Shown: positions 1-11,698, counted from the first letter of the stretch. The stretch: 22,500 nucleotides of DNA from Salpingoeca rosetta (GCF_000188695.1 NW_004754929.1:269593-292092), one strand, 5' to 3'. Program-made: numbers and translations. Notes: generated by a model from the sequence alone, not told the origin.

Positions 1-177
1 GTGTTGCCAAAAGCGTTGCTTGAGTAAGGTACGGTGGAAAGCAGGACCCGTGCCTTGTGAATACCTCGAAAGCATGCAAGCACACACACACGCACGCACG
101 CATGCATGTCAGCACCCACACGTACACGCATGCAATCACACGCACACGCATATGCATGCACACGTGTGTCCACTGAC
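1..177. other. Probable intron of the zinc-finger gene with CA/ACGC repeats
   Basis: This stretch follows the GTCAGT donor of the zinc-finger gene in the minus sense. It holds short CA and ACGC repeats at about 80-165. I could not find a convincing downstream acceptor that restores the histidines of finger 3. The only candidate, ending at about 117, gives no proper H-x3-H. Confidence 0.4.
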
Positions 178-795
178 GCGATAGTCGCTGCTGCGGACAA
201 AAGTGGCTGAGCATATGCAGCACTGGTACGGCCGTTCGCCAGTGTGCACGCGCTCATGGACGCGCAAGTCGGACTTTCGGGTGAAGGTGGAGGAGCAGCC
301 TGGAAATGGGCACGGGAACGTGGTCTGCTTCCCAAAGTGGGTCTGCTGCTTGTGTCGCCATAGATTTCGCTTCTGGGGAAACATGTGTTGAGCAAAGCAA
401 TGCGGAGACAAACAAGCATGAGACCGTGGAAATGGGATCAGGAGCAGGAAGGACAGCACACCACCACGCCAAGGAGTCCGCAGGATCGGACACGACGCGA
501 GGGAGGAGTTGTTGCAGCCGCAAGGCAACAGTCGAAAGCATCAGAAGCCACAAACGAACATCAACCAAACGAACCAAAGTGTCACACGCACACACACACA
601 CACACACACACTAGAACCTACATGTGCATAGTCCTTCCCGCATATGTCGCATGTGAACCGAGACGATGCTGAGGATGATGACGATGTGTGTGGCGTGGCA
701 TCGTCTGATGTCGCTGTGGATCCTGTTGTAGTTGGTGTGGTTGGAACAACGGTTGCTGGTGCAGGTTGCGAGGCCGGCACTGACGACCCCGCCAT
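178..795 (-). CDS. C2H2 zinc-finger protein, partial (runs off left edge)
   Basis: A probable nucleic-acid-binding protein built from two visible exons, 795-622 and 372-178, joined in phase 0 (donor GTAGGT, acceptor CCCCAG). The N-terminal ~45 residues are rich in Ser, Thr, Pro and Ala. The intron falls inside finger 1 (CDIC...H, 12 residues between C and H, then H-x4-H), and splicing restores exact C2H2 spacing. Finger 2 is CPFPGC (C-x4-C) with H-x3-H, followed by a classic TGERPY linker. Finger 3 starts as CCIC and is cut by a second donor (GTCAGT) just before its first expected histidine, so the remaining exon(s) lie at or beyond the left edge. The frame stays open upstream of the Met at 795 to another Met at 930, which would add 45 Ser-rich residues encoded by a trinucleotide repeat, so the start is ambiguous. 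DNA binding is inferred from the family; the target is unknown. Confidence 0.75.
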
Positions 796-1395
<600 letters not shown>

Positions 1396-1773
1396 CTACT
1401 GGAGAGAGCAGAACCCTGATGTGTTGGACTGTGACTTGATGGGTTTTCGTGTCGGGGAAGCATCTGCCTGCTGTCCAAGGCTTGCCACGCTCTCGCGCTC
1501 CGCATGGCTCTGTACAGGGATGGACGTCGTCACCGCTTTCAACTGCAAGCACAATGTCGGTTGTGCATGTGTGTGTGTAAGAAGGCTGCTGCAACCCGCA
1601 TGAACATGAACATGCAAGCGCACACAAACACACAAACACGCACAAACACACACAAGCACGCGCTCACCCTGACGGCCTCCTGTTCCTGCTGGGAAACGCT
1701 CACACCGGTGATCTCCGCAATGATTTCGCGGAACATGAGCTCAATCTGGCACACACACACACACACACACACG

Positions 1774-1814
<41 letters not shown>

Positions 1815-2359
1815 GCACGCACGCACGCACGCACGCATACACACACGCGCGCGCGCAGCCACCAAGGCCAATGTGAACAGGGGAGGGAAGAAAAAAGGGG
1901 GTTGTGGGTTGAGGGAAGGGGAGGTGGGTGGGTGGAGTGGCAAGTGAGTGGAGGAGCGATGGGGTTGTGGTTGCAAAGGTGCTTGCTTGGGTGTTTGCTG
2001 CGTGCGGTGAAGCTGCTTGGTTGCTTGGTGAGCACATGCACACCAAAGGCCACGGGTCACAGCGGCCGCTTACATGCATCCAACAGCCAACGGCCAACAG
2101 CCAACAGCCAACGGCGACAACAACAGCAACAATACAAGCTCAAACTACACCATATCTGAATCACGCTTGGCCTCCAGCAAGCGCACATGCGCACGCGTGC
2201 ACGCACCGCCTTTGAGTTTCTGGCGGAGACGTGGAAGGACATCCAGCCCGAGTTATTGCAGCGCTGGGCATGTAGGGCGGGGGAGACGGCACGCTGGTGC
2301 TCGAGATCAACTGGTCGGCGGTGGTCGTGGTGGTGGTATCGTTGTTGTTGTTGTTGTGA

Positions 2360-2402
<43 letters not shown>

Positions 2403-3746
2403 GGGGCATCGTTGTTGTGTGTTGTTTGTTGGGGTTGTTGGTGGTGGACATCGTCGTCGTCGACGTCGTCGTCGTCGTCGTCGTCGTCGTGGGTGTTGTG
2501 CGTGTTGTGGTGGTTGGTTGGCAGCGAGCGTGTGCGGAAGAGAAGGCAGTGGCGTGCATGGAGGTAGAGATGTGAGTGACCGTGACAAGAGGTGGGGCAC
2601 AGAACAAAGGTGGTGAGGCGTTACAATGAGAACTTGTTGAAGAGCGAGAGAGGGGGAGGGGGACAAACACCAGCGCGTCACCGACCTTTGTTAGCGACGA
2701 GGGCACACTTTGGCTTCTTTGGCTTGTCCACAAATGTCTTTGTGACAATGGCCCGCCAGTCATTGAGGTTCTCAAAGCTCTCGCGGTTGGAGATGTCGTA
2801 CACAAACAGCACCACCTGGTCGCGTGGACGTGCGCGCATGTATTGTTGGGGGTGGATGGTTTAGTGAGTACGGTGTTGGGAAGCACAGGGGCTACGCGGT
2901 GAATCATTGAATGGTAATCGGTAGGGAGGGGGTGGTGGGGTGACGAATGCAACTGTGTGTGTGTGTGGGGGGGGGGGGGAGATGCGTGCAAACGGGCGGG
3001 GCAAGCAAGCTTGCTTGCTCGCTCGCAAGGGAAGGCATGGTAACGCACGAAGACCTCACACCTGTGCGTTCTCCAGGTATGTCTTCAGCATCTTGCCGCC
3101 AATACTCTGACCACCAACGTCCCATAACTGCATGGTTACGTGTTTGTCCTCTGCCCGTGTATCATTGGATACGTGAGGCGGGTGAGGCGGGGCGGGGGGT
3201 GGAAGTTGGAGAGGGAAGAGGTAGGCGCGGACAAGGGACAGAGGCAGAAGAAGCGGAGAAATGCCACAACAGGCGAGAAGAGGCACATGCACACACATAT
3301 CCACACACACACGCACACGCACAACTCACGCACGCACGCACGCACATGCACACACTTGGAAGGTCGACGCGCTTGAGGAAAAAGTCCAGGCCAACGGTTT
3401 GGTTGTAGGCGGGTGCAAACGCGTCTTGGCAGTACCGTGTGATGATGGACGTCTGTATTCGTGCATTCGTACATGGTGTTAGATCTTGTCATCACAGGCA
3501 TCGTGTCATATCAACTTGGCGGAGTGCTCCGCAAAGAGAAAGGGGGGGATGGCTGATGTTGTGTGCGTGTGTGTCTGTCTGTCTGTCTGTCTGTCGCACG
3601 AGATGTACACACAAGTACACTTGCATGCGCACCACTCATGCACGCATACAGAGACACACAGACACACAGACACACATACGCACCTTCCCCGTGGATCCAT
3701 CACCGACAACCACCACCTTGATGGTTTGTACGCTGTCGTCTGCCAT
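1396..3746 (-). CDS. RAB28: Rab28-family small GTPase
   Basis: Seven exons splice to a 235-aa GTPase: 3746-3684, 3452-3356, 3150-3062, 2815-2686, 2310-2207, 1745-1668, 1542-1396. Every junction is GT/AG and in frame. Visible motifs are the P-loop GDGSTGKT (residues 15-22, split by intron 1), switch I Thr40 in TVGLDFF, WDVGGQ (63-68) in place of the usual Rab WDTAGQ, NKVD (125-128), SAR (155-157), and a C-terminal CaaX box CSLQ (232-235). The LDFFLKR and GGQSIGGKM segments and the GG in switch II mark the Rab28 branch. Human RAB28 is 221 aa, so the length fits. In the family, Rab28 is farnesylated rather than geranylgeranylated and is linked to cilia, intraflagellar transport and the BBSome; a terminal Gln in CaaX fits farnesylation. 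The start is the first Met before the G1 strand. Introns are full of TG/CA, GTC and CTGT repeats. Confidence 0.94.
1746..1856. repeat. CA/CACG repeat abutting the acceptor of RAB28 exon 6
   Basis: Read in the sense of the gene (minus strand), a TG/TGCG repeat runs straight into the acceptor GTGTGCCAG. The 3' end of this intron therefore has a UG tract where a polypyrimidine tract is normally expected. Confidence 0.85.
2364..2490. repeat. (TG)n followed by (GTC)n in RAB28 intron 4
   Basis: A (TG)n tract at about 2364-2401 and a (GTC)n/(CGT)n tract at about 2450-2490 lie inside the intron between exons 4 and 5 of RAB28 (2311-2685). The frames across them encode only homopolymers. Confidence 0.9.
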
Positions 3747-4075
3747 GACGATGTGTTTGTGCTGGTGCTCGCGTGTGTGTATGTGCGGTCTGCTCCTGGT
3801 GGAGTCAGCAGCAACAGCAGCAACAGCAGCAACAGCAGCAGCAGCAGGGAGGGCAGCAGCGGTCAGTCGTGCGTTTCCGTTGTTGTTTTGGTGCCGATTG
3901 TTGTGTTGTTGTTGGTGACGATTGATGGTCGTTCCCATCCCTCCATTTCTTAATTCCATCCACACACCCTTTCTTTCCTTCATTCTCCTTCTCTTGCTTC
4001 ATTGAGTCCTTGCTCGCTCCCACATGTTCATTCGTTCCAAGGATGGCAGGCTGCACACCCACAGAACACACATGA

Positions 4076-4107
<32 letters not shown>

Positions 4108-4405
4108 CACGACACACGCACACGACACACACACACGCAGTCAAGGAACCCACCATAACCACAGCACCTCTTGCACTTGAATTCTTCTTGCGTCCTAGAA
4201 CACGCACCACGCCCACACTGGCACCACACCTCCGCTCAAAACGCACTCGCTTCCTTATCAAACACACACTCACATCCACACGCAGACAGCACCAAGCGAT
4301 GTGATGGCACATCCATATGGGAAAGCGCCATCACCGCTCCTGTTCCTCCGCCTCCTCTTCCTGCTGCTGCTGCTGTTGTTATTGTTGCTGTTGTTTTCTC
4401 GCGCC
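3747..4405. other. Intergenic region upstream of RAB28, downstream of NDUFA6
   Basis: Contains the NDUFA6 3' flank and the RAB28 promoter or 5' UTR. It holds a CAG/AAC trinucleotide tract at about 3805-3847 close to the RAB28 start, an (ACGC)n tract at about 4076-4112, and a CTG/GTT-rich tract at about 4358-4396 just after the NDUFA6 stop. No recognisable gene or RNA is visible. Confidence 0.6.
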
Positions 4406-5376
4406 TCAGCGGCCCTTGAGGAACTTCTCGAGGAAGGTGGGCTGGGGCTTGGGACCCTGTTGTGGCAATGGGAGGAGGAGGGTGAGCAAGGATGTGGTGG
4501 GAATGGGGGGGGGGAGGGAGAGAGAGGGAAGGGAAGGAAGAGGTGAGGTGAGGTGAGGTGAGGGGAGGTGTCGCCACAAGGCCGTCATCAAACCTGACAC
4601 GAACATGCACACACATGCACGACGCACACACATGCACGATTACATTCACTTACATGCGAACGCATGCACGCACAGACACACACACACACACTCAGACGCA
4701 CGAGTGCATACACATACGCACGAGTACATACACACACACACACAATGTCGACGAAAGACGTACCGCGGGGTCTTCCCAGAAGCGCATCACGTGCGTTTTT
4801 TGTTTCCACACCTTCATGGTCTCATCCAATTCCATTTGACCCTGCACATACACACACGTGCGGTGATGTTGTAAGCCACCCAAAGCCGAAACAAACGCCA
4901 TGTCTCCGTGTCATAACCCTTGCGTTTCGTTCGCAAACGCCCGCATCCTTTGTGTACACGCACACGCACACACACACACACAACACAATACCTTAATGGT
5001 GAGCATGTCAATCACGCGCACGTCGTCCACGTCCTTGTTCACCATGAACTTCTCCTTCAGCTGCACGGGGCGGGAAACAAGATAACAAAGCAGGGTGAGA
5101 CCAACACAGAGTCAAACAGAGAGAGAGAGACGAGGAAGGAGTGGGAGGGAGGGGGAGTAGGAGGGCAAGTGGGAGTGGGAAAGATGAAACATGCGTGTAC
5201 ACACAAACACACACACACACACAGGTCACACAAAACACGATGAACAATATAGTATGCACAGCTTCGCATGGGTAGTTGTACCTTGTCCCTGCACTCCTGT
5301 GGCGTCTTTTCCAAACGGAAGATTTGGATAATCTCGGGAATCTGTGTGCATGAAGAGGAAGCCACGAGACCAACGA

Positions 5377-5412
<36 letters not shown>

Positions 5413-5666
5413 CTATTCCTTTGTGGAAACAGCGGTACTCTCAGTCCAATACAAACACACAAACACACAAGTGCACACCCGCACGCACTCCACACTGCAC
5501 AAAAACAACTTGCACTGCAAAACAACACCACCAACACCAACAACAACCTCAGACGCAAATGCGCACGCACCGATCTGAACCAGGCCCTGTAGAGACCAAT
5601 CACACGTGTCCTGGCAACAGCCTTGTTGGGCGAAATCATGCCCTCAACCAGCGCCTTTCCACTCAT
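4406..5666 (-). CDS. NDUFA6: NADH:ubiquinone oxidoreductase (complex I) subunit A6, LYR protein
   Basis: Five exons, all joined in phase 0, give a 117-aa protein: 5666-5571, 5341-5282, 5060-4992, 4841-4764, 4456-4406. It carries the LYR tripeptide at residues 25-27 (GLYRAWFRS), a central segment with VIDMLTIKG, and the highly characteristic [18 protein letters not shown] block. The C terminus FLEKFLKGR matches the family's short tail. The length is close to metazoan NDUFA6 (about 128 aa). In the family this is an accessory subunit of mitochondrial complex I that works with the mitochondrial acyl carrier protein through the LYR motif. No cleavable presequence is obvious, as usual for this subunit. 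The start is the first in-frame Met. It is divergent from IVD across 271 bp. Confidence 0.95.
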
Positions 5667-5937
5667 GGTGTGCGTATGCGTGTGTGTGTGAGGTCGGGCA
5701 AGACAAGGCAACGAGAGGAGGCAGAAGTGAAGACAGTGTGGAAGCAGCAGACAACTGAGACAGCGGCGGTCGCGAGCGAGAGAGAAATGTGGCTACACCA
5801 TGTGATGTCGCAAAAGTCACCGTGCGTGCGCCCGCCTGAAATTCAAGTTCAAACGTGAAACCGGCCGCTCACCTGATTCCCAAAGTGCCTGCAATTTTTT
5901 TTGCTTTGCTTGCAGCTCCTCCACACTAAGACCCAAG
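5667..5937. promoter_or_regulatory. Divergent promoter region of NDUFA6 and IVD
   Basis: The 271 bp between two start codons on opposite strands must hold both promoters. No TATA box is evident. At 5891-5915 a T-rich tract ends in TTGCAG, 22 bp before the IVD Met. It looks like a good acceptor for an intron in the IVD 5' UTR, but no donor can be assigned confidently. Confidence 0.55.
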
Positions 5938-6283
5938 ATGATGGTGGCTGGTGTACTTGTTCGTGCTGGCGTGAGCGCTGCTCGCACTGGCGGCGTTGTG
6001 GCCGCTGCGGCCGTGGGTGCCGCCAACCGCGGAGGCGCACCCTGGGCCGGCGTGCGCTCCATGATGACAGACACCGTGAGCGACCTCACCGACACCCAAC
6101 TCGAGGTAGGTAAACTTGGATGATGTGGTGGCGGCGATCGAAGGCGCTCATGCGCGTGTTGTGACATGAATTGCAACACACCACCGCACCAACCAAAACC
6201 AAACACGCCAACGGAAGCACAAACCCTTTATTAAGGGTGCCCTCCTTGACATGTCGCGTTGTTACCTCATATGGCTGACCATG

Positions 6284-6368
<85 letters not shown>

Positions 6369-6828
6369 ATTGTGTGTGTGTGTGTGTTTGTTTGTGTGCG
6401 TTCGATTGTTTGTCGTTTCGAAATGACAGCTCAAGGAGACAATCAACAAGTTTGCGCAGCAAGAGCTTGCCCCCTATGCGCAGGACATTGACAAGAACAA
6501 CGGCTGGGACAACCTTCGGGTGCGTCGTCGTCTTGTTGTGGTCGTTGTAGTTGTAGTTGTTGTTGTAGTTGTTGTGGTCGTTGTAGTTGTAGTTGTTGTT
6601 CTTGTTGTTGTTGTTGTTCTTGTTCTTGTTCTTGTGCTTCTCTCTTCTCCTTCTCCCTCCCTTTCTGTCTTCTCTTCTTCTTCCTCCTCCTCTCCCTGTT
6701 CACTTGTGGTTGCCGTTCGTTGCTCCCTTTGTTTAACGTTTTACAGGAGTTCTGGAAGAAGCTGGGTGACCTTGGCCTTCTTGGCATCACCGCACCTGGT
6801 ATGCGCCGTCCTGCGCTCAACGCTCGCG

Positions 6829-6887
<59 letters not shown>

Positions 6888-8685
6888 TGTGTCTGTGTCT
6901 GTGTGTCTGTGTGTGTGTGTGTCTGTGTGTCTGTGTGTGTGTCTGTGTCTGTGTGTGTGTGTGTGTCTGTTTCCACGTTGAGCATTTGTGTGTTCCATTC
7001 ACGTACGCACGTGCGTGGTGTGTTTGTAGAGGAATATGGTGGCTCTGCCCTTGGCTACACGGAGCACGTGATTGCCATGGAGGAACTCTCCCGCGCCTCT
7101 GGTTCCATTGCTCTTTCCTACGGTCAGTTTTGCTGCGTGTACAGTCATGCTCTTGCGCCACAATTATTGCACGCACACACACACACACACACACACACGC
7201 AAATACGGAATACTTTCCTGCTTGCATGCGTACGTGCTCACAATACTTGCATCTGCCTTTTGATTTGCGTGTGCAGGTGCTCACAGCAACCTGTGCGTGA
7301 ACCAGATTGTTCGCAACGGCAACGAGGAGCAGAAGCAGAAGTACCTGCCCAAGGTGCACGGCCTGTGTGTCTGTCTGTGTGTATGTGTGTTTCGTGTCTG
7401 CGTGTCAATGTCAACAATGTGCTGGTCTGGTTTACGCTCTCGCTGCACCGCAATCACCACCACAAACACCAACTCACTCACCTCTCCTCCTTGCCTTGCG
7501 TGTGCACCAGCTCATCTCTGGCGAGCACATGGGTGCGCTGGCCATGTCGGAGCCCGGCTCTGGCTCGGACGTCGTCTCAATGCAGCTCCGTGCACAGGAG
7601 GACGGTCAGTCGTCGTGGCAGTGATAGTGATGGTGGTGGTGGCGGTGGTGCTGTGCTGTGGTGCTGTGGTGCTGTGGTTGTAATGAGAGTGCATGTACAC
7701 CCCCAGTTGTCGCTGCTGATACTGCGCTTTTGTTTGATGGCGGTATTGTGCTTCCCTATGTTTCCCCTCATCAATGTGCCCACGCTCTTACTCGCCCCTA
7801 ACATCCTCTCCTCGTCTCATGGTGCCAATTCATTCACACCAACAACAACAAAAACAACAACAATAACAACAACCAACAACAACAACAAACAACAAACAAC
7901 CACCGCCACCACAGGCGACTCGTATGTGCTGAACGGCAACAAGTTCTGGATCACCAACGGCCCCGACGCCGACGTGCTCGTCGTCTACGCAAAGACAGAT
8001 ATGAGCGCACACCAGCACGGCATCACCGCGTTCCTCGTGGAGAAGGTACAGGCGCCCGGCCGCGTCACTGTGTGTGCCTTGGTGTGTGTGTGCGTGTGTT
8101 GGTGTGTCTGTGTGTCTGTGTATGCGTTGGTGTGTGTGTGTGTCTGTGTCTGTGTTTGCCTGCGTGCGTCTGCCTATTTGTCTGCCATTGCTTACACATG
8201 TATTTCCTCCTCATTTCTCCCTCCCCCCCCCCTTTTTTTTTCTCCCTTTTCGACCACCGCTGCCAGGACTTTGAAGGATTCAGCACTGCGCAGAAGCTTG
8301 ACAAGCTTGGCATGCGTGGCTCAAACACGTGCGAGCTTGTTTTCGAGAACTGCCGCGTCCCAAAGGGTAAACGCACACCCACGCGCGCACACGCATACAC
8401 GCGCGCGCGCCGTCACCCCTGATGCAATGGCGTGGGTGATTGTTGGTTGTGTTGGGGTGTGAGGTGGGTCTGCGAGGGTGTGCACTTGTTGTGCTGTGTT
8501 GTGTTGTGTTGTGAACCAGAACGCTCCCTCACTTTGCAAGCACGGTTGCCTGCGCCTGTGTGCAGAGAATGTGCTTGGCGAGGTGAACAAGGGCGTGTAT
8601 GTGCTCATGTCTGGTCTCGATCTTGAGCGCCTCGTCCTCGCCGGCGGCCCACTCGGCCTCATGCAGGTACAATCATGCACGCACG

Positions 8686-8725
<40 letters not shown>

Positions 8726-9895
8726 CGCGCGCGCTCCCCTGCCACCTGCGTGCTTCCACGCCTCCGCCACCTCGTGCGCTCACGCGCTCACACCACCATT
8801 CCCCCCCCCCAACCAGGCCGCTGTTGATGTGTCCTTTGATTACGTGCACGAGCGCAAGCAGTTTGGCAAGCCCATCGGTACCTTCCAGGTGCGTACATAT
8901 CCATGTCCACCACCACCACCGTGATCAGCACAACGCGTCATCACCTTGCTGCCGGAAGCGCTTGCTTCACGTTCCGCTGTCCTCACACACGCTCGTTGTG
9001 TTTGGCGCCTGCTGCCCTCAACGTGCCAAAACCATGCAACAACGCTGACACCAACGAAACCACCACCGACCACTCCCATGGCGACTGCTTGCCTGTGGCA
9101 GATGATGCAAGCCAAGCTGGCTGACATGTACACGACGCTCAGCGCCAACCGCGCATATGTCTACTCCGTCGCCAAGAAGTGCGACAAGGGCATTGTCGAG
9201 AGCAAGGTCGGTGCGCCATGTGTGTGTGTGTGTATTTGTCCATGTTGCTGTCTGTCTGGCCTTTGTGCTTTGTGTGTATGTGTGTGTGTGTGTGTCTACT
9301 TTCCAAGACCTGGTTGCCCTGTTTCCCCCTCCCCCCTCCTTGCTTCACCTCCTCATTTCCACCCATGTCGTCTTCCTCTTGCCATTTCTTGTTGCAGGAC
9401 TGTGCTGGTGTGATTCTTTACTCTGCCGAGGCCGCCACCAAGGTTGCCCTCGACGCCATCCAGTGCCTCGGTAAGCACAGTAGCCAATACAGTGTCCCAC
9501 CGTACGACCAGGCACCAACCACAACACACATATTGCACACACACCCACTCACTCACACACACACACACATTTTGCACGCACGCACACACACACACACACA
9601 TTGCGCACGCACATTTTGCACACACACACATTGCGCACGCACACACACACACACACACAACAAACACGCACACAACACACAACACACACACTCTCTCTCA
9701 CGTATCCTGCTCTCACAAACATGACACAAATACAACCCCTCTCCCCATTCCACTACCACAGGCGGCAACGGGTACATCAACGACTACCCGACTGGGCGCA
9801 TCATGCGCGATGCCAAGCTGTACGAGATTGGTGCCGGCACGAGCGAGATCCGCCGCCTTCTCATCGGCCGCGCCTTCAACTCCATGTACCGCTGA
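5938..9895 (+). CDS. IVD: Isovaleryl-CoA dehydrogenase, mitochondrial
   Basis: Thirteen exons give 429 aa: 5938-6105, 6430-6519, 6747-6798, 7030-7122, 7277-7353, 7511-7604, 7915-8045, 8267-8366, 8566-8666, 8817-8888, 9102-9206, 9398-9470, 9762-9895. The enzyme is an FAD-dependent acyl-CoA dehydrogenase that oxidises isovaleryl-CoA to 3-methylcrotonyl-CoA in leucine breakdown in the mitochondrial matrix and passes electrons to ETF. Residues 1-40 are rich in Ala, Arg and Val with no acidic residue, fitting a mitochondrial targeting peptide. Blocks diagnostic of IVD include [49 protein letters not shown], and [16 protein letters not shown], where Glu289 matches the IVD catalytic base (displaced relative to other ACADs). 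The C-terminal [19 protein letters not shown] is the ACAD signature. Human IVD is of nearly equal length. Met at 5938 is chosen as the first of two tandem Met codons. The introns are dominated by simple repeats. Confidence 0.97.
6286..6390 (+). repeat. (TG)n microsatellite in IVD intron 1
   Basis: About 80 bp of pure TG then interrupted TG/TTTG, ending 40 bp before the exon 2 acceptor. Confidence 0.95.
6535..6635 (+). repeat. (GTT/GTA)n trinucleotide repeat in IVD intron 2
   Basis: An imperfect GTT/GTA/GTC repeat begins about 15 bp after the donor GTGCGT and grades into a C/T-rich tract before the exon 3 acceptor (TTTTACAG). Confidence 0.9.
6832..6969 (+). repeat. (TG)n/(TGTC) compound repeat in IVD intron 3
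   Basis: About 135 bp of TG repeat with CTGTG variants starts about 30 bp after the donor GTATGC and fills most of this intron. Confidence 0.93.
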
Positions 9896-10074
9896 GCACA
9901 CACCACGCCACGTGCCCCTGATGCTCCTGTCTGTGGCCCTTTCTCCCTTCACCCTCCCCCTTCTTTGTAGTAGCTGTCAATGCTTTTGAGTATGTGTGTG
10001 TGTGTGTGTGCTTGTGCAGATGTCGTCCTTCCATCCATCTCTGCCCGTGTCTCCTCCGTTGTCTCTGCATCCTG
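9896..10074. other. Convergent 3' ends of IVD and the two-membrane-segment protein gene
   Basis: The two stop codons face each other across 179 bp, so their 3' UTRs must be short or overlap. The gap holds a C/T-rich tract and a short (TG)n at about 9991-10010. I see no AATAAA on either strand. Confidence 0.55.
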
Positions 10075-10814
10075 CTATGCGTGAGTCAAGTCTGTGCTAG
10101 TGGCGTCGCTGCTGCTGTGCTGTTGGCTCCCGCCCCCATGGTGTGGTGATGTGTGCTGCACGTGCGTGCTTGTGTTGTGCGCCACTGCTGGCGATATTGC
10201 GCTGCCCTGCTGTTGTGGTCCCAATAGAGACGTTGCAGTGGCAGGTGATACAGATGACACGTGTGGGCCGGCGTGCTCTTGGTGCGCGTGCTGTGTTTCG
10301 AGAGATTGGCCTTGCTGGCCTTGCTGTTCCTGCTTCATCTTCTCTGCCTTGGCCAGGTTCTTGGCGCGCACCTCATGCAAGCACGCCTGTGACGCTGTGA
10401 AGGAGGTCGCTGCGCTGGCAACCGATGCAGACACTGCAGTCACGCGCAGAAGAGCGGGTTGTGAGTGTGCCGTAACCATGTTGTGTGGGCGCCCGATACA
10501 TGCGAGTCAATCCAAACCAACAACGCGCTTCCCCAGTGAGCAAAACAGAATGTGAACGTACACAAGTGCATGGGCGCACATGTACGCGCGCAGGTACGTC
10601 TAACCACGTCGTTCTCCCTTTCCCTCCCCCTCTCTCCCGCTCTCTTTGCCTACCCTTCCCTCACTGTCTGTGTGGCACATACGCACCGATGCTGCTGACG
10701 AGGATGTAACGGTGGAACGTTGGGTCGACCCGCCTGGCATACGTGCGACCGCCCAGGAACACGAGGCCGCCCATGGCAACAAATGCCAGCGCACCTCCCT
10801 TCACCGCCTTCCAC

Positions 10815-10846
<32 letters not shown>

Positions 10847-10847
10847 T

Positions 10848-10929
<82 letters not shown>

Positions 10930-11139
10930 GTGTGTGTGCAGGTGTGTGAGGAAGGAAGGGGGAACAAATGTCATGTGTCACGGGAGAGAGAGAGAGAGAG
11001 ACGCGCGGTCATGGCAATCATTGCCGGAGTGTAGGGGTCGCTCATCGTGGCCTTGCCTCACCTGACATGTTCGCAGCACGTCCAAGTCATCCTTCTTGTG
11101 AGGATACCTGCGGCGAACCATCTCACTCAAGCTCGTCAT
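10075..11139 (-). CDS. Small protein with two hydrophobic segments, family unrecognised
   Basis: Three exons, 11139-11062, 10813-10687 and 10433-10075, splice in frame to 187 aa. The first ~26 residues are basic and hydrophilic (MVRRRYPHKKDD). Residues ~30-47 (GGALAFVAMGGLVFLGG) and ~63-82 (YILVSSIVSASVASAATSF) are hydrophobic enough for membrane segments, separated by a basic hinge (YARRVDP). A short charged helix with KNLAKAEKMKQEQQ follows, then a ~85-residue tail rich in Gln, His, Ser and Thr that looks disordered. A short N terminus, two close membrane segments, a Cys before the first (RTCQ) and a Cys after the second (QACLHE) recall small mitochondrial inner-membrane proteins such as the OCIA-domain family, but no signature match is clear. 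The exon 3 acceptor (GACTGCAG) is my inference; the final exon's own Met at 10479 is an alternative start for a non-spliced reading. Function is unknown. Confidence 0.65.
10829..10949. repeat. (TG)n on plus strand in intron 1 of the two-membrane-segment gene
   Basis: About 100 bp of TG repeat. In the sense of the gene it is (CA)n, separated from the exon 2 acceptor by a short (GC)n run. Confidence 0.93.
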
Positions 11140-11387
11140 CGTGCCAAGTGGTCCCTACGTATGAATTAGTGTGCAACGCGAACGTGTTGCGGTGTGTTGT
11201 GCTATGTTGTGTGTTGTGCGATGGGCTGTGGGCTGCTTGTCAACTGTTGCGACGAAAGAATGAATTGATTGGCGGTCGCGTCATGCATGTCATCTTGGCT
11301 GCAATCGCGTTCGGAGCATCCAGGTGATTTCATGAACATCTTCTACCAATTTTCCACAATCGAATCCACTCGCTGCGTCGATCAACG
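11140..11387. promoter_or_regulatory. Divergent promoter region of the two-membrane-segment gene and GPLD1
   Basis: 248 bp between oppositely directed start codons. It includes a TGTTGTG-rich stretch at about 11184-11220. No TATA box or other named motif is recognised with confidence. Confidence 0.45.
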
Positions 11388-11649
11388 ATGGTGGTGCGAG
11401 GTGTGGGTGCTGTGGCCGCTGCTGCGGCGGCGGCGATGATGGCCGTGCTGGTGGTCATGGCATGCGTGCTGGACGTGCGAGAGCATGCGGCTCTTGCGTG
11501 TGGCATGACAACGCACAACGTGATTGCCCAGCGCGCACGCCAGTGGTTCAAGGACACCAACGGCATTGATGCAGAGGACATGATTGCGCGCCACCTCGAT
11601 GCGCTCCAGGTGAACAACACCGTGGCTGTTGTTGACCGTGTGCTGTTGG

Positions 11650-11698
<49 letters not shown>

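Noticed and set aside
2161..3048. 295-aa minus-strand frame across RAB28 exons 4-5
   Set aside because: It is in the wrong frame for both exons and crosses two introns. His-Thr repeats come from TG/CA and GTC arrays.
6720..8462. 580-aa plus-strand open frame running through IVD exons and introns
   Set aside because: The TG repeats have no stop codons, so the frame reads through introns. The spliced 13-exon model matches isovaleryl-CoA dehydrogenase residue by residue.
10687..10813. HIG1-domain identity for the two-membrane-segment protein
   Set aside because: The characteristic HIG1 motif between the two membrane segments (R-A-R and Q-G type) is absent.
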